Source: JAJYRX01 sp041655275 | GTDB taxonomy: Bacteria > Pseudomonadota > Gammaproteobacteria > Burkholderiales > Burkholderiaceae_B | Length of the DNA: 64,000 bases | Direction: 5' to 3' | Assembly: GCA_041655275.1 (NCBI GenBank) | Contig: JBBAFU010000008.1 | Location: 89,247 to 153,246, forward strand | In this document: piece by piece, positions 16,100 through 25,191 of the stretch | Numbering within the stretch: the stretch's first letter is position 1 | Layout: every line of letters begins with the position of its first letter | Notes under the pieces: generated by a model | Told to the model about the DNA's origin: nothing | Seen by the model: only the letters and a program-made list of their open reading frames with translations | Database searches by the model: none | Program-made: the position numbers and the translations under genes

Positions 16100-16997
16100 A
16101 GATGCCGCTGGACAGATAGCGGTCGCCGCGGTCGCAGACAATGAAGACAATGGTGGCATTGCGCGCACGCTCCGAGACACGCAGCGCGGCAACCAGCGCA
16201 CCCGCCGAGGAGATGCCGGCGAAGATGCCTTCGGTGTTGGCCAGGCGGCGCGCCATGTCCTCGGCCTGTTCCTGGGTGACGGGTTCGAAGGCATCCACGC
16301 GATCCGGATGATAGATGCGCGGCTGATAGGCTTCGGGCCATTTGCGAATGCCGGCAATCTGGGCGCCCTCGGCCGGCTGGGCGCCGATGACCTGAACACC
16401 GGGATTCTGCGTACGCAGGTAATCACCCACACCCATGATGGTGCCGGTGGTGCCCATGGCACTCACAAAATGCGTGATCTCGCCCCCGGTCTGCTGCCAG
16501 ATCTCGGGTCCGGTGGCATGAAAATGCGCGAGTGGATTATCGGTATTGGCGAATTGATCCAGTACCTTGCCCCTGCCCCGGGCCTGCATCTGCAGTGCCA
16601 GGTCGCGCGCATGCTCCATGCCGCCTTCGGCCGCGGGCGTGAGTATGAGCTCCGCCCCGTAGGCCGTCATGGCGGCACGGCGCTCCACGGTAAGGTTGTC
16701 GGGCATGATGAGTATCATGCGGTAACCGCGCACGGCCGCCACCATGGCCAGCGCAATGCCGGTATTGCCGCTGGTGGCCTCGATGAGTGTATCGCCGGGG
16801 TGGATCTCGCCGCGCTGCTGGGCACCGTCTATCATCGCCAGCGCCGCCCTGTCCTTGACCGAGCCCGCAGGGTTGTTGCCCTCGAGCTTGGCCAGGATCA
16901 CATTGCCGTGGTCCCGGACCTGCTCACCGCCGATACGCTGCAAGCGCACCAGCGGTGTGCGGCCAATGACATCTTCTATCGTGGGGTAAGTTTTCAT
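16092..16997 (-). CDS. cysM: cysteine synthase B (O-acetylserine sulfhydrylase, CysM)
   Basis: CysM makes cysteine from O-acetylserine and sulfide or thiosulfate, using PLP. The 301-residue protein has the PLP lysine K48 in N-N-P-A-G-S-V-K-D-R-A, the phosphate/substrate loop S-G-N-T-G-I-A-L and G-T-T-G-T-I-M-G. The short length and the R-K-W-P-E-A-Y-Q-P loop favour CysM over CysK. I chose the ATG beginning M-K-T-Y-P-T-I-E-D. It follows comEA on the same strand after a 28-base gap and converges with the Lrp-family gene. Confidence 0.93.
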   Translation of the reverse strand: MKTYPTIEDVIGRTPLVRLQRIGGEQVRDHGNVILAKLEGNNPAGSVKDRAALAMIDGAQQRGEIHPGDTLIEATSGNTGIALAMVAAVRGYRMILIMPDNLTVERRAAMTAYGAELILTPAAEGGMEHARDLALQMQARGRGKVLDQFANTDNPLAHFHATGPEIWQQTGGEITHFVSAMGTTGTIMGVGDYLRTQNPGVQVIGAQPAEGAQIAGIRKWPEAYQPRIYHPDRVDAFEPVTQEQAEDMARRLANTEGIFAGISSAGALVAALRVSERARNATIVFIVCDRGDRYLSSGIFN

Positions 16998-17025
16998 GAC
17001 CGCATCATACACCCGGCCGGGCGTT

Positions 17026-17340
17026 TCAGCGTGCACCCGCCTTGCTGGCGGCTGCGGACGGTGCGCCCGCCGGCGGTGGTGACACGTTCAGGCCCGCCGA
17101 GCGCAGGGCCGCCGCCTTGCGCACCCCGATGCCGCGCACGCGATCCGACAGATCGGACCAGGACAGGAAGGGACCGGCACGCTCGCGCTCGTCAATGATG
17201 CGCTGCGCCGTGCTGGGTCCGATACCACGGATATCGAGCAGCTCGGTCGCGCTGGCCTGATTGACGTCGAGCGCAAGCACAGGGTGCGGGGCCAGCGCCA
17301 GCATGAGGCCGGCAGCCAGGGAAAACAGGGATAGTTTCAT
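17026..17340 (-). CDS. ComEA-type helix-hairpin-helix DNA-binding protein, secreted
   Basis: A 104-residue protein with a cleavable signal peptide (hydrophobic to about residue 23, ending V-L-A). It is followed by a double helix-hairpin-helix unit: N-Q-A-S-A-T-E-L, then I-R-G-I-G-P-S-T-A-Q-R-I-I, then V-R-G-I-G-V-R-K-A-A-A-L. This is the compact ComEA form that binds incoming DNA in the periplasm during natural transformation. The C-terminus is a Pro/Ala/Ser tail. GGAGA lies 8 bases before the ATG. It sits between hldD and cysM on the same strand; no other competence gene is in the window. Confidence 0.88.
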   Translation of the reverse strand: MKLSLFSLAAGLMLALAPHPVLALDVNQASATELLDIRGIGPSTAQRIIDERERAGPFLSWSDLSDRVRGIGVRKAAALRSAGLNVSPPPAGAPSAAASKAGAR

Positions 17341-17435
17341 GGGAAGTCTCCAGACAGTGGCAACAAGCCCCATCATGATGACCCGCCGCAACGACACCGG
17401 ACAGTGTCGCGTACCTCCCTTGTCCCAGCGTGAAA

Positions 17436-18443
17436 CTACGCGGGTAGCGCCCATTCACCTCGGTTATACAATGTATCTACGTACTCGCTCACGCCAGTCT
17501 GCACATCGCGAAAAGCTGCGCTATAGCCTGCATTGCGCAGGCCGGCAAGATCGGCCCGGGTATGGCTCTGGTAGCGCCCCTTGAGGTCATCGGGAAAATC
17601 CATGTAGCGCAGCAGACCCCGGGCCACCATGGCCTCACGCGACAGCGCCGGTTCACCGGCACGCGCACGCATGGCGTTGACCACGCCCGAAGCGACGTCA
17701 TTGAACGGCTGCGCACGACCCGTACCGCAATTGAAGATGCCCGATACGTCCGGGCGGCCCAGAAAGAAGAGATTCACATCGACCACATCATCCACATGGA
17801 TGAAATCGCGTGACTGCTCACCATCACCCCAGCCGTCCCAAGCTCCGAACAGGCGTACATGCCCTTGGGCACGGAACTGGCACATATTGTGCCAGGCCAC
17901 CGACGCCATGCGCCCCTTGTGCTGTTCATTCGGTCCATAGACGTTGAAGTAGCGCAGACCGACGACCGGTGCGCGCAAGTCCGGCAGCCGGCGGCGCAGC
18001 ACCTGATCGAACAGCAGCTTGGAGTAGCCATAGACATTCAGGGGGGCCTCGCAGCCGGGCGTCTCGACATATTCCGGACCGGCGCCGTAGACGGCGGCCG
18101 ACGACGCATACAGCAGGGGCACGGCCTGTGCCTGGCAATAGTCGAACACTTCGCGTGTGACACGGTAGTTGTTGTCCATCATGAAGTGGCCGTCGCGCTC
18201 GGTGGTGTCGGAGCATGCGCCCTGATGAAGCACGGCCTCGAGCCGGCCGAATGCGCCCCTGGCCAGACGCGCACGGAACTCGTCCTTGTGCAGGTAATCG
18301 GCGATCCTGCCCCGGGCGAGATTGATGAACTTGTCGCCGTCGCTCAGGTCATCGACCGCCAGGATGTCGCTATGTCCGGCCCGGTTCAGGCCCGCGATGA
18401 GATTGCTGCCGATGAAGCCGGCCGCCCCCGTAATGACAATCAT
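17436..18443 (-). CDS. hldD: ADP-L-glycero-D-manno-heptose 6-epimerase
   Basis: HldD (RfaD) converts ADP-D-glycero- to ADP-L-glycero-D-manno-heptose, the last step in making the heptose of the LPS inner core. It is a short-chain dehydrogenase-type epimerase of 335 residues. It has a Rossmann motif I-T-G-A-A-G-F-I-G-S-N at the N-terminus, Y-G-Y-S-K as the catalytic Tyr/Lys pair, and the family block F-N-V-Y-G-P-N-E. Its ATG overlaps the hldA stop by 4 bases, so the kinase and epimerase are translationally coupled. Confidence 0.96.
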   Translation of the reverse strand: MIVITGAAGFIGSNLIAGLNRAGHSDILAVDDLSDGDKFINLARGRIADYLHKDEFRARLARGAFGRLEAVLHQGACSDTTERDGHFMMDNNYRVTREVFDYCQAQAVPLLYASSAAVYGAGPEYVETPGCEAPLNVYGYSKLLFDQVLRRRLPDLRAPVVGLRYFNVYGPNEQHKGRMASVAWHNMCQFRAQGHVRLFGAWDGWGDGEQSRDFIHVDDVVDVNLFFLGRPDVSGIFNCGTGRAQPFNDVASGVVNAMRARAGEPALSREAMVARGLLRYMDFPDDLKGRYQSHTRADLAGLRNAGYSAAFRDVQTGVSEYVDTLYNRGEWALPA

Positions 18444-19375
18444 GACAACTCCTCCGGTGTGACCACCGATGTACCCAGCTTGCCCACGACGACACCGCCG
18501 GCGCGGTTGGCCCAGACCATGGCCTCACGCCAGTCCAGCCCGGTCGCGCGGGTGACTGCGAGCGTGGCGAGCACGGTATCGCCGGCCCCGGACACATCGA
18601 AGACCTCGTGCGCCCAGGCCCTGACATGCTCGGCACCACCCTCGGTGAACAGGCTCATGCCCTCCTCGGAACGCGTGATGAGCAGGGCCTCCAGGCCCAG
18701 CGTCCGGCGCAGGGCCTGGGCCCTTTCCTGCAGTTCGTCCTCGCTTTCCCAGTAACCCACCGCCTCGCGCATCTCGATGCGGTTGGGGGTCATGATGCTG
18801 GCACCCCGGTAGCGGACATAGCGATGGCCCTTGGGATCCACCAGCACCGGCTTGCCGGCCGCCCGCGCCAGCGCGATCAGCGCCTCGACGCGCGCCAGTG
18901 TGCCCTTGGCATAGTCCGACAGGACCAGCACATCATGCGAGGCAATCAGCAGATGCGCTTCTTCTGCAAGCTCATCCAGCGTGTCGGGCGACGGACCGTT
19001 TTCAAAGTCGACCCGCAACAGCTGCTGCTGGCGCCCCATGATGCGCATCTTCAGCGTCGTGGGCAGGCCGGCATCGGCGAGCAGGGCGCCCTGAATGCCC
19101 TCTTCGCGAAGCAGCTCACGCACACGCTCGCCCGGCTCGTCGATCCCCACCAGCCCCATCAGGCTCACCTGCGCCCCCAGGGCGGCTGCATTGCGGGCGA
19201 CATTGGCTGCGCCGCCAAGCCTGTCCTCGCGACGCGCAACACGCACCACCGGCACGGGCGCTTCCGGTGATATCCGGTCCACTTCGCCGAACCAGTAGCG
19301 GTCCAGCATGATGTCGCCAATTACCAGAATGCGCGCCGCACGCACGGCAGGCAGCGGGAAAGGCCCTGCATTCAC
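18440..19375 (-). CDS. hldA: D-glycero-beta-D-manno-heptose-7-phosphate kinase (kinase-only form)
   Basis: This PfkB-family kinase makes the heptose 1,7-bisphosphate used for LPS core synthesis. The 311 residues cover only the kinase half of E. coli HldE (about 477 aa); the nucleotidyltransferase domain must be a separate gene (hldC) elsewhere. Motifs seen: G-D-I-M-L-D-R-Y-W, G-G-A-A-N-V-A-R-N and the catalytic-base block D-V-S-G-A-G-D-T-V. The start is a GTG at 19375 overlapping the lapB stop by 4 bases, with GGAGGAG upstream. The longer open frame upstream is only lapB sequence in another frame. Confidence 0.94.
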   Translation of the reverse strand: MNAGPFPLPAVRAARILVIGDIMLDRYWFGEVDRISPEAPVPVVRVARREDRLGGAANVARNAAALGAQVSLMGLVGIDEPGERVRELLREEGIQGALLADAGLPTTLKMRIMGRQQQLLRVDFENGPSPDTLDELAEEAHLLIASHDVLVLSDYAKGTLARVEALIALARAAGKPVLVDPKGHRYVRYRGASIMTPNRIEMREAVGYWESEDELQERAQALRRTLGLEALLITRSEEGMSLFTEGGAEHVRAWAHEVFDVSGAGDTVLATLAVTRATGLDWREAMVWANRAGGVVVGKLGTSVVTPEELS

Positions 19376-20601
19376 GACAACTCCTCCAGACGACGGGGCT
19401 GATAGGTCTCCCAGGCATTGCAGCCGGGGCACTGCCAGTAGTAGTTCCGGGCCTCGAAACCGCACTGGCTGCAGGCGTAGCGATCGAGGCGCTGGATATG
19501 GCGATGAATGATACTGCGCAACAGATCCAGATCGGCCCCGACCGGCAGGCCTGCGGGAGGCTCTGCGGCGGTTTCGGGCGTGCGCCCGGCAAGCTCGAAC
19601 TCCAGCATGCGATCCAGACCCAGCAGCGAGGGCTGGCTGCGCTGGGCTGCACGCGCAAAATCCCAGGCGGGCTGCGCGCCCCGGGTTGCGCGCAACTCGC
19701 GGAAAATGACCTTGAACAGATCCAGTGAAGGATGACGCTGATAATGCGCCTGCAGTACGGCCAGACCTTCCCCGGCAAGCCCGGCGTCACGATAGCTGCG
19801 CATCAGCGGTTCGGCCACCAGGGCGGCAAAATCGGGCGCAATTTCCAGCACCGAGGACAGGCAGGCTTTCTGCGTACCGGGCTGGCCTTCAAGCGCCGCC
19901 ACACGGGCGCGCAGCATGGCAATGCGCGCCTGCGATGCCTGGGCCTGGCCGGCACCGGGCAGGCGCGCGGCTGCATGCTCGGCAATGTCCAGCGCCTGGG
20001 CGGCGGCAACGGGGTCGGGCGTGGGCGCTTCCAGAGCGACCACGGCGCGCTCGCAGTGGTAATGCACCAGCTGGGGGACGGGCTCATCGACGAGCGCCTG
20101 CAGGCGATGGACGGCTTCGATCGCCCGCGACCACTCATGGCTGGATTCAAAGATGCGGATCAGGGCGCGGATGGCAGGCACGGCGAAGCGGGTGTCGAGT
20201 ACCGCCGTGTACGCCGTCTCGGCCCGGTCGAACATGCCGGCCTTCAGATAATCCTGGGCCAGCTCATGCTGCGCCATCTCGCGGTCCGCCACGGGAAGGT
20301 CGGCGCGCGCAAGCAGGCTTTGATGCACGCGGATGGCGCGCTCCATCTCGCCACGGCGCCGGAACAGGCTGCCCAGGGCGAAATGCAGCTCGGTCGTCTC
20401 GGAGTCCAGCTTGGCCACTTCGATGAAGGCATCGATGGCACGGTCAGGCTGTTCGTTGAGCAGGAAGTTGAGGCCCTTGAAATAGGACTTGGGCAGGCTG
20501 CGCGTCTCGGACAGCATCTGGCGGATATCGACGCGTGCTGCAATCCAGCCCAGCCCGAAGAGCACGGGCACAATGATGAGCCACCAGGGTTCAAAATCCA
20601 T
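19372..20601 (-). CDS. lapB: lipopolysaccharide assembly protein B (YciM)
   Basis: LapB is an inner-membrane-anchored TPR protein that works with FtsH to control LpxC levels and so the amount of LPS. It has one N-terminal membrane helix (W-W-L-I-I-V-P-V-L-F-G-L-G-W), then a run of tetratricopeptide repeats. It ends in a rubredoxin-like metal knuckle with two CxxC pairs (C-S-Q-C and C-P-G-C). At 409 residues it is slightly longer than the E. coli protein. Being directly upstream of the heptose genes links LPS control with core synthesis. Confidence 0.95.
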   Translation of the reverse strand: MDFEPWWLIIVPVLFGLGWIAARVDIRQMLSETRSLPKSYFKGLNFLLNEQPDRAIDAFIEVAKLDSETTELHFALGSLFRRRGEMERAIRVHQSLLARADLPVADREMAQHELAQDYLKAGMFDRAETAYTAVLDTRFAVPAIRALIRIFESSHEWSRAIEAVHRLQALVDEPVPQLVHYHCERAVVALEAPTPDPVAAAQALDIAEHAAARLPGAGQAQASQARIAMLRARVAALEGQPGTQKACLSSVLEIAPDFAALVAEPLMRSYRDAGLAGEGLAVLQAHYQRHPSLDLFKVIFRELRATRGAQPAWDFARAAQRSQPSLLGLDRMLEFELAGRTPETAAEPPAGLPVGADLDLLRSIIHRHIQRLDRYACSQCGFEARNYYWQCPGCNAWETYQPRRLEELS

Positions 20602-20622
20602 GGCGCATCAGGCTGGGGCGGA

Positions 20623-20949
20623 TCAGAGCGGTGCCACGGGTGCCACCGTGGCCGCCGCCGCAGGCTGGGGTGCCTGCCGGGAGATGCGATCGATCTTTTC
20701 CTCGAGCCTGCTCTGCTCGCGACGCAGGCGCGACACCTCGCGACGCGACTTCAGCATGGTGGGCATGGCGATGAACCAGCCCAGCACGGTGCCGGCCACC
20801 AGGCTCACCAGCATGACGACAATGAGCGGCACATTGGGGATGATGTGATCGCTGAACAGCTTCACGTCCACCGGACTGGTGTTGTTCAGCGCAAACAGCA
20901 AGATCACGATGAACACCGCGAGGCGCAAAATCCATACCAGAAAACGCAT
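20623..20949 (-). CDS. lapA: lipopolysaccharide assembly protein A domain protein (YciS)
   Basis: A 108-residue inner membrane protein with two transmembrane helices. The first is at residues 3-23 with the conserved A-L-N-N-T-S-P-V-D-V-K-L after it; the second is near 42-65. A cytoplasmic basic coiled-coil follows (S-R-R-E-V-S-R-L-R-R-E-Q-S-R-L-E-E-K). LapA partners LapB in LpxC control. GGGAG lies about 8 bases before the ATG. It is 21 bases upstream of lapB. Confidence 0.92.
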   Translation of the reverse strand: MRFLVWILRLAVFIVILLFALNNTSPVDVKLFSDHIIPNVPLIVVMLVSLVAGTVLGWFIAMPTMLKSRREVSRLRREQSRLEEKIDRISRQAPQPAAAATVAPVAPL

Positions 20950-20996
20950 GGCACAAGCTCCCATGGAAAGGGCTTCACTCGGGCGGACGGGTGTGA

Positions 20997-21350
20997 CTAA
21001 TCCTGCAGCACGCGGTCGGCCGGCCGGGCAGCGGGTGCCGGGGCCCCGCCTGCCGCGGCCTCGGCCCTGGCCTGTCCGTCAACCTGCTCGCGCAGCCCCT
21101 TGCCCGGCTTGAAGTGCGGCACGGTCTTGGCCGGTACCTGCACCTGTTCGCCGGACTTGGGGTTGCGCCCGACTCGCGCTGCCCGCTGTGACAGCGAGAA
21201 GCTGCCGAAACCACGGATTTCAATGCGCTGGCCGTTGGCCAGCGCACGCGCCATGGCGTCGAGCATCGTCTTGACCGCAAAGTCAGCATCGCGCAAGGCC
21301 AGCTGGGGAAACCGGCCGGCCAGCCGGGCAATCAGTTCCGACTTGGTCAC
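20997..21350 (-). CDS. ihfB: integration host factor beta subunit
   Basis: IHF-beta pairs with IHF-alpha to bend DNA sharply at specific sites. The 117-residue protein has the usual start M-T-K-S-E-L-I-A-R-L and the G-F-G-S-F-S-L core. The minor-groove arm R-N-P-K-S-G-E carries the intercalating Pro. The last 25 or so residues, rich in Ala, Pro and Gly, go beyond the usual length of about 95-105. The gene starts 6 bases after the rpsA stop, the classical rpsA-ihfB (himD) order. Confidence 0.95.
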   Translation of the reverse strand: MTKSELIARLAGRFPQLALRDADFAVKTMLDAMARALANGQRIEIRGFGSFSLSQRAARVGRNPKSGEQVQVPAKTVPHFKPGKGLREQVDGQARAEAAAGGAPAPAARPADRVLQD

Positions 21351-21356
21351 GACCGC

Positions 21357-23072
21357 TCAACCGTCATCGCGTTGCTGATCAAGCTTGGCCTTGAGCAGCG
21401 CACCGAGGTTGGTCGTACCGGACGATGCACTGGCATCGGAAAGCCGCTGCAGCGACTCGGACGTCTCGGCGGATTCGCGCGCCTTGATGGACAGCTGGAT
21501 GGAACGCGACTTGCGATCGATGTTGATGATCATGGCCTCGATATTCTGCCCTTCGGACAGGACCGTGGTGGCATCCTCGACCCGGCCGGCGGAAATCTCG
21601 GAGGCACGCAGATAACCATCCACATCCACCGACAGGGTGATGACCGCACCGCGGGGCTCGACCGACTTGATGACGCCGGGGACGACGGCACCCTTGTCAT
21701 GCGTGGCCACAAAGTTGTTGAAGGGATCGCCTTCAAGCTGCTTGATGCCCAGCGAAATGCGCTCCTTCTCGGTGTCGATGCCCAGCACCACGGCCTCGAC
21801 CTCTTCGCCCTTGCGGAAGTTGCGTACCGCCTCCTCGCCCGACTCGGACCAGGAAAGATCGGACAGGTGCACCAGGCCATCGATGCCGCCGGGCAGGCCG
21901 ACAAAGACACCGAAGTCGGTAATGGACTTGATGGCGCCCTGAACCTTGTCGCCACGCTTGAAGTTGATGGCGAACTCTTCCCAGGGATTGGGGCGGCACT
22001 GCTTCATGCCCAGCGAGATGCGGCGACGATCCTCGTCGATATCGAGCACCATGACCTCGACCTCTTCGCCCAGGGTGACCACCTTGCGCGGATCAACGTT
22101 CTTGTTCGTCCAGTCCATCTCGGAGACGTGGACCAGGCCTTCAATACCGTCTTCGACCTCAACGAAAGCACCGTAATCGGTCAGGTTGGTCACCTTGCCG
22201 AACAGGCGCGTACCCTGCGGGTAGCGGCGCGACAGGCCAACCCAGGGATCCTCGCCCAGCTGCTTCACACCCAGCGAGACGCGGCTCTTTTCCTGGTCGA
22301 ACTTGAGCACTTTGGCCTCGACCTCCTGGCCCACCTGGAGCACTTCGGAGGGATGGCGCACACGACGCCAGGCCATGTCGGTGATATGCAGCAGGCCGTC
22401 GATACCGCCCAGGTCGATAAAGGCACCGTAATCGGTGATGTTCTTGACGATACCCTTGATGATGAGACCTTCGCGCAGGGTCTCGAGCAGCTTTTCGCGC
22501 TCCTCACCCATGCTTTCCTCGAGCACCGCACGGCGCGAGAGCACCACGTTGTTGCGCTTGCGATCCAGCTTGATGACCTTGAACTCATGCGTCTTGCCTT
22601 CGAAGGCGGACGTATCCTTGACCGGGCGCAGATCGACCAGCGAGCCGGGAAGGAAGGCACGGATGCCATTGGTCATCACCGTGAGGCCACCCTTGACCTT
22701 GCCGGTGATGGTGCCGTTGACGACCTCGCCCGACTCGAGCGCCTGCTCGAGCTGCAGCCAGGCCGAAAGGCGCTTGGCCCTGTCGCGCGACAGGATGGTG
22801 TCGCCGTAGCCGTTTTCAAGGGAATCGATGGCGACCGAGACGAAATCCCCTTCCTCGACCTCGAGCTCCCCCTGATCATTGAGAAACTCATCGATGGGAA
22901 TCAGTGCTTCGGACTTGAGACCGGCATTCACGACGACATAATTGTGGTCGACCCGCATGACCTCGGCCGAGATGACCTCGCCGGACTTCATGTCCTGCTT
23001 CAGGAGGCTTTCGGCAAACAGATCGGCAAAGCTTTCGCCGCCGGTGGCGACAATGGGTGAAATGGAAGACAT
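21357..23072 (-). CDS. rpsA: 30S ribosomal protein S1
   Basis: S1 brings mRNA to the 30S subunit. The 571-residue protein shows six successive S1 (OB-fold) repeats. The later four carry the recurring G-x-V-x-x-I-T-D-Y/F-G-A/V-F-V pattern, for example I-T-D-Y-G-A-F-I-D-L-G-G-I-D-G-L. I chose the ATG giving M-S-S-I-S-P by family comparison. An in-frame ATG 15 bases upstream (23087) has AGG nearby and is a possible alternative. As is common for rpsA, there is no strong Shine-Dalgarno site. It lies 101 bases after cmk. Confidence 0.96.
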   Translation of the reverse strand: MSSISPIVATGGESFADLFAESLLKQDMKSGEVISAEVMRVDHNYVVVNAGLKSEALIPIDEFLNDQGELEVEEGDFVSVAIDSLENGYGDTILSRDRAKRLSAWLQLEQALESGEVVNGTITGKVKGGLTVMTNGIRAFLPGSLVDLRPVKDTSAFEGKTHEFKVIKLDRKRNNVVLSRRAVLEESMGEEREKLLETLREGLIIKGIVKNITDYGAFIDLGGIDGLLHITDMAWRRVRHPSEVLQVGQEVEAKVLKFDQEKSRVSLGVKQLGEDPWVGLSRRYPQGTRLFGKVTNLTDYGAFVEVEDGIEGLVHVSEMDWTNKNVDPRKVVTLGEEVEVMVLDIDEDRRRISLGMKQCRPNPWEEFAINFKRGDKVQGAIKSITDFGVFVGLPGGIDGLVHLSDLSWSESGEEAVRNFRKGEEVEAVVLGIDTEKERISLGIKQLEGDPFNNFVATHDKGAVVPGVIKSVEPRGAVITLSVDVDGYLRASEISAGRVEDATTVLSEGQNIEAMIINIDRKSRSIQLSIKARESAETSESLQRLSDASASSGTTNLGALLKAKLDQQRDDG

Positions 23073-23173
23073 TAACGAATTATCCATATGCCTGCGAAGG
23101 CAATCAGTGACACGCCGGGATAAAGGGGCCCGGCGGAGTTGCAAACCCCGGACTACGATGCCGCCCCTGTCTT

Positions 23174-23884
23174 TCAGGTGGCCGCCCCCTCGTCCGGAAC
23201 GGAATGGGTGCCTGACCACAGATCAAGCACCCTGGCAACCGTTTCGTCGATGCTCAGATCTGACGAATCGATCGTATATGCGCCCGCCGCCGCGACAAGC
23301 GGCGCGTGGGCGCGCTGGCGATCACGCTCATCGCGCAAGCGCATCTCTTCTACAAGGGTTGCAAGCTTAGCAGAAATTCCTTGCTCGCTCAACTGCTTAC
23401 ACCGCCTTTGTGCACGTGCCGCAGCGCTTGCCACCAGAAAGATCTTGAGCGGGGCATCCGGAAAGACCACGGTACCCATGTCACGCCCGTCGGCCACCAG
23501 GCCCGGCGGCCGGCGAAAGTCGCGCTGGCACTGCAGCAAGGCCTCGCGCACCGGGGGATGAACCGCCAGCTGCGAGGCACGCCGGCCGATGTCCTCCTCG
23601 CGAATCGCAAGGCTGACATCACGCGCCTGCAGGTAGACGCGACCGTTTTCAAAGTGCACCGCCAGATCGGCCGCCACGCGCGCGAGCGCCGCCACATCTT
23701 CCATGGCGATGCCCTGTTCACGCGCAGCCAGCGCCGTCAGGCGGTACAGCGCACCGCTGTCGAGCATGGACCAGCCCAGGGCCTGCGCGACGCGATGCGC
23801 AATCGTCCCCTTGCCGGAGGCCGTAGGGCCGTCAATGGTGATGACGGGCACCTGCCCCGCATTCCCCCGAACGGCCCCGGTCAT
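23174..23884 (-). CDS. cmk: cytidylate kinase
   Basis: Cmk phosphorylates CMP and dCMP. The 236-residue protein has the P-loop G-P-T-A-S-G-K-G-T near residue 18, and D-G-R-D-M-G-T-V-V-F-P-D-A for CMP recognition. The LID region carries A-A-A-R-A-Q-R-R. The ATG at 23884 overlaps the aroA stop by 4 bases, giving coupled translation. aroA-cmk-rpsA is the standard proteobacterial order. Confidence 0.95.
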   Translation of the reverse strand: MTGAVRGNAGQVPVITIDGPTASGKGTIAHRVAQALGWSMLDSGALYRLTALAAREQGIAMEDVAALARVAADLAVHFENGRVYLQARDVSLAIREEDIGRRASQLAVHPPVREALLQCQRDFRRPPGLVADGRDMGTVVFPDAPLKIFLVASAAARAQRRCKQLSEQGISAKLATLVEEMRLRDERDRQRAHAPLVAAAGAYTIDSSDLSIDETVARVLDLWSGTHSVPDEGAAT

Positions 23885-25191
23885 GCGACGACCCCTGCGA
23901 ACACCTTGAAATAGTCGGGAAAGGTCTTGCTGACGCAGCCCGGATCCAGGATGACCTGGGGCACGGGACCGAAAGCCGCCAGCGAGAAGCACATTGCCAT
24001 GCGGTGGTCATCGTAGGTGGCAATCTGTGCCGTGCGCCATTGATCGCGCGCCAGCGGATGCACCCGCAGCCAGTCGGGCCCCGAGGCCACCTGCGCACCA
24101 AGCTTCTCGAGCTCGGCGTGCATGGCGGCGATGCGATCGGTCTCCTTCACGCGCCAGCTGGCGATGTTGCGCAGGGTGCACGGCCCATCGGCAAACAGGG
24201 CCATGACGGCCGCCGTCATGGCGGCATCGGGAATCAGGTTGAAATCGCGATCGAAGGCGGCCAGGCGTGCACCCTCGGCCACGCGCGGCCCGGACACGGT
24301 GAGCGCGTCCGCCTCCCACTCCAGTTGCGCACCCATGGCCTGCACCACTTCGGCAAAGCCCATATCGCCCTGGATACTGTCGCGCCCCGCACCCTGGATG
24401 CGCAGAGGCCCGCCGCCCAGCGTGGCGGCCGCCATGAAGTAGGACGCGCTGGAAGCATCACCTTCAATAAGGAAAGACCCGGGGGCCACATAGGCCGCCC
24501 CCGGCGGGATACGAAAACGCGCGCCCGGCCCGCGCTCCACCACGACGCCGAAACGCGCCATCAGGGCCAGGGTGATCTCCACATAGGGACGGGAAATGAG
24601 CGTGCCTTCGACCTCGATCTCGAGCCCTTCGGGCATGAGGGGCGCCGCAATGAGCAAACCGGTCAGGAACTGGCTGGACACATCGCCGCGCACGCGCACC
24701 GGAGCGTCGGCCCGCAAACGGCCCGGCGCCAGTCGCAGGGGCGGATAGCCGGGTGTGCCCAGATAATCGATAACGGCCCCCAGGCTGCGCAAGGCATCGA
24801 CCAGATCCCCGATGGGGCGCTCGTGCATGCGATCGATACCGGACAGGGTGACACTGGCGCCCATCAGGGCGAACACCGCCGTCAGCGTGCGGATTGCCGT
24901 GCCCGCATTGCCCATGAAGAGCACGCCCTCGAGCACGGGAAAGGGGCAGGCGCCCTCCACCTGCAGGGTCTCCGGCCCCAATGTTTCAAGCGCAAGCCCG
25001 CAGTGCTCCAGGGCGGCGCGCATGACGCGCGTATCGTCCGAATCCAGCAGACCCTCGAGGCGGGTGCGTCCACGGGCCAGCGCAGCCAGCAACAGGGCCC
25101 GGTTGGAAATGCTCTTGGAACCCGGCAGGCGCATATGGCCGCAGGTCCGGCTCACCGGCGCCAGGGTCAGGCTTGCCACTGTTTCAGTCAT
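23881..25191 (-). CDS. aroA: 3-phosphoshikimate 1-carboxyvinyltransferase (EPSP synthase) with Pro-to-Thr in the glyphosate loop
   Basis: AroA joins shikimate-3-phosphate and PEP in the shikimate pathway and is the glyphosate target. The 436-residue protein has L-P-G-S-K-S-I-S-N-R-A near residue 23, R-V-K-E-T-D-R and Y-D-D-H-R-M-A-M. The conserved loop, normally G-N-A-G-T-A-M-R-P-L, reads GNAGTAIRTL. The Pro equivalent to E. coli P101 (plant P106) is Thr102 here, codon at 24886-24888. Changes at that Pro, including Thr in resistant weeds, are known to weaken glyphosate binding. I chose the ATG at 25191 (AGGAG 8 bases upstream); a GTG at 25200 overlaps that site. It overlaps tyrA by 8 bases. 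Confidence 0.97.
   Translation of the reverse strand: MTETVASLTLAPVSRTCGHMRLPGSKSISNRALLLAALARGRTRLEGLLDSDDTRVMRAALEHCGLALETLGPETLQVEGACPFPVLEGVLFMGNAGTAIRTLTAVFALMGASVTLSGIDRMHERPIGDLVDALRSLGAVIDYLGTPGYPPLRLAPGRLRADAPVRVRGDVSSQFLTGLLIAAPLMPEGLEIEVEGTLISRPYVEITLALMARFGVVVERGPGARFRIPPGAAYVAPGSFLIEGDASSASYFMAAATLGGGPLRIQGAGRDSIQGDMGFAEVVQAMGAQLEWEADALTVSGPRVAEGARLAAFDRDFNLIPDAAMTAAVMALFADGPCTLRNIASWRVKETDRIAAMHAELEKLGAQVASGPDWLRVHPLARDQWRTAQIATYDDHRMAMCFSLAAFGPVPQVILDPGCVSKTFPDYFKVFAGVVA

Noticed and set aside
21372..23060. Open frame of about 560 codons on the plus strand
   Set aside because: It is antisense to rpsA; the internal periodicity comes from the S1 repeats on the other strand.
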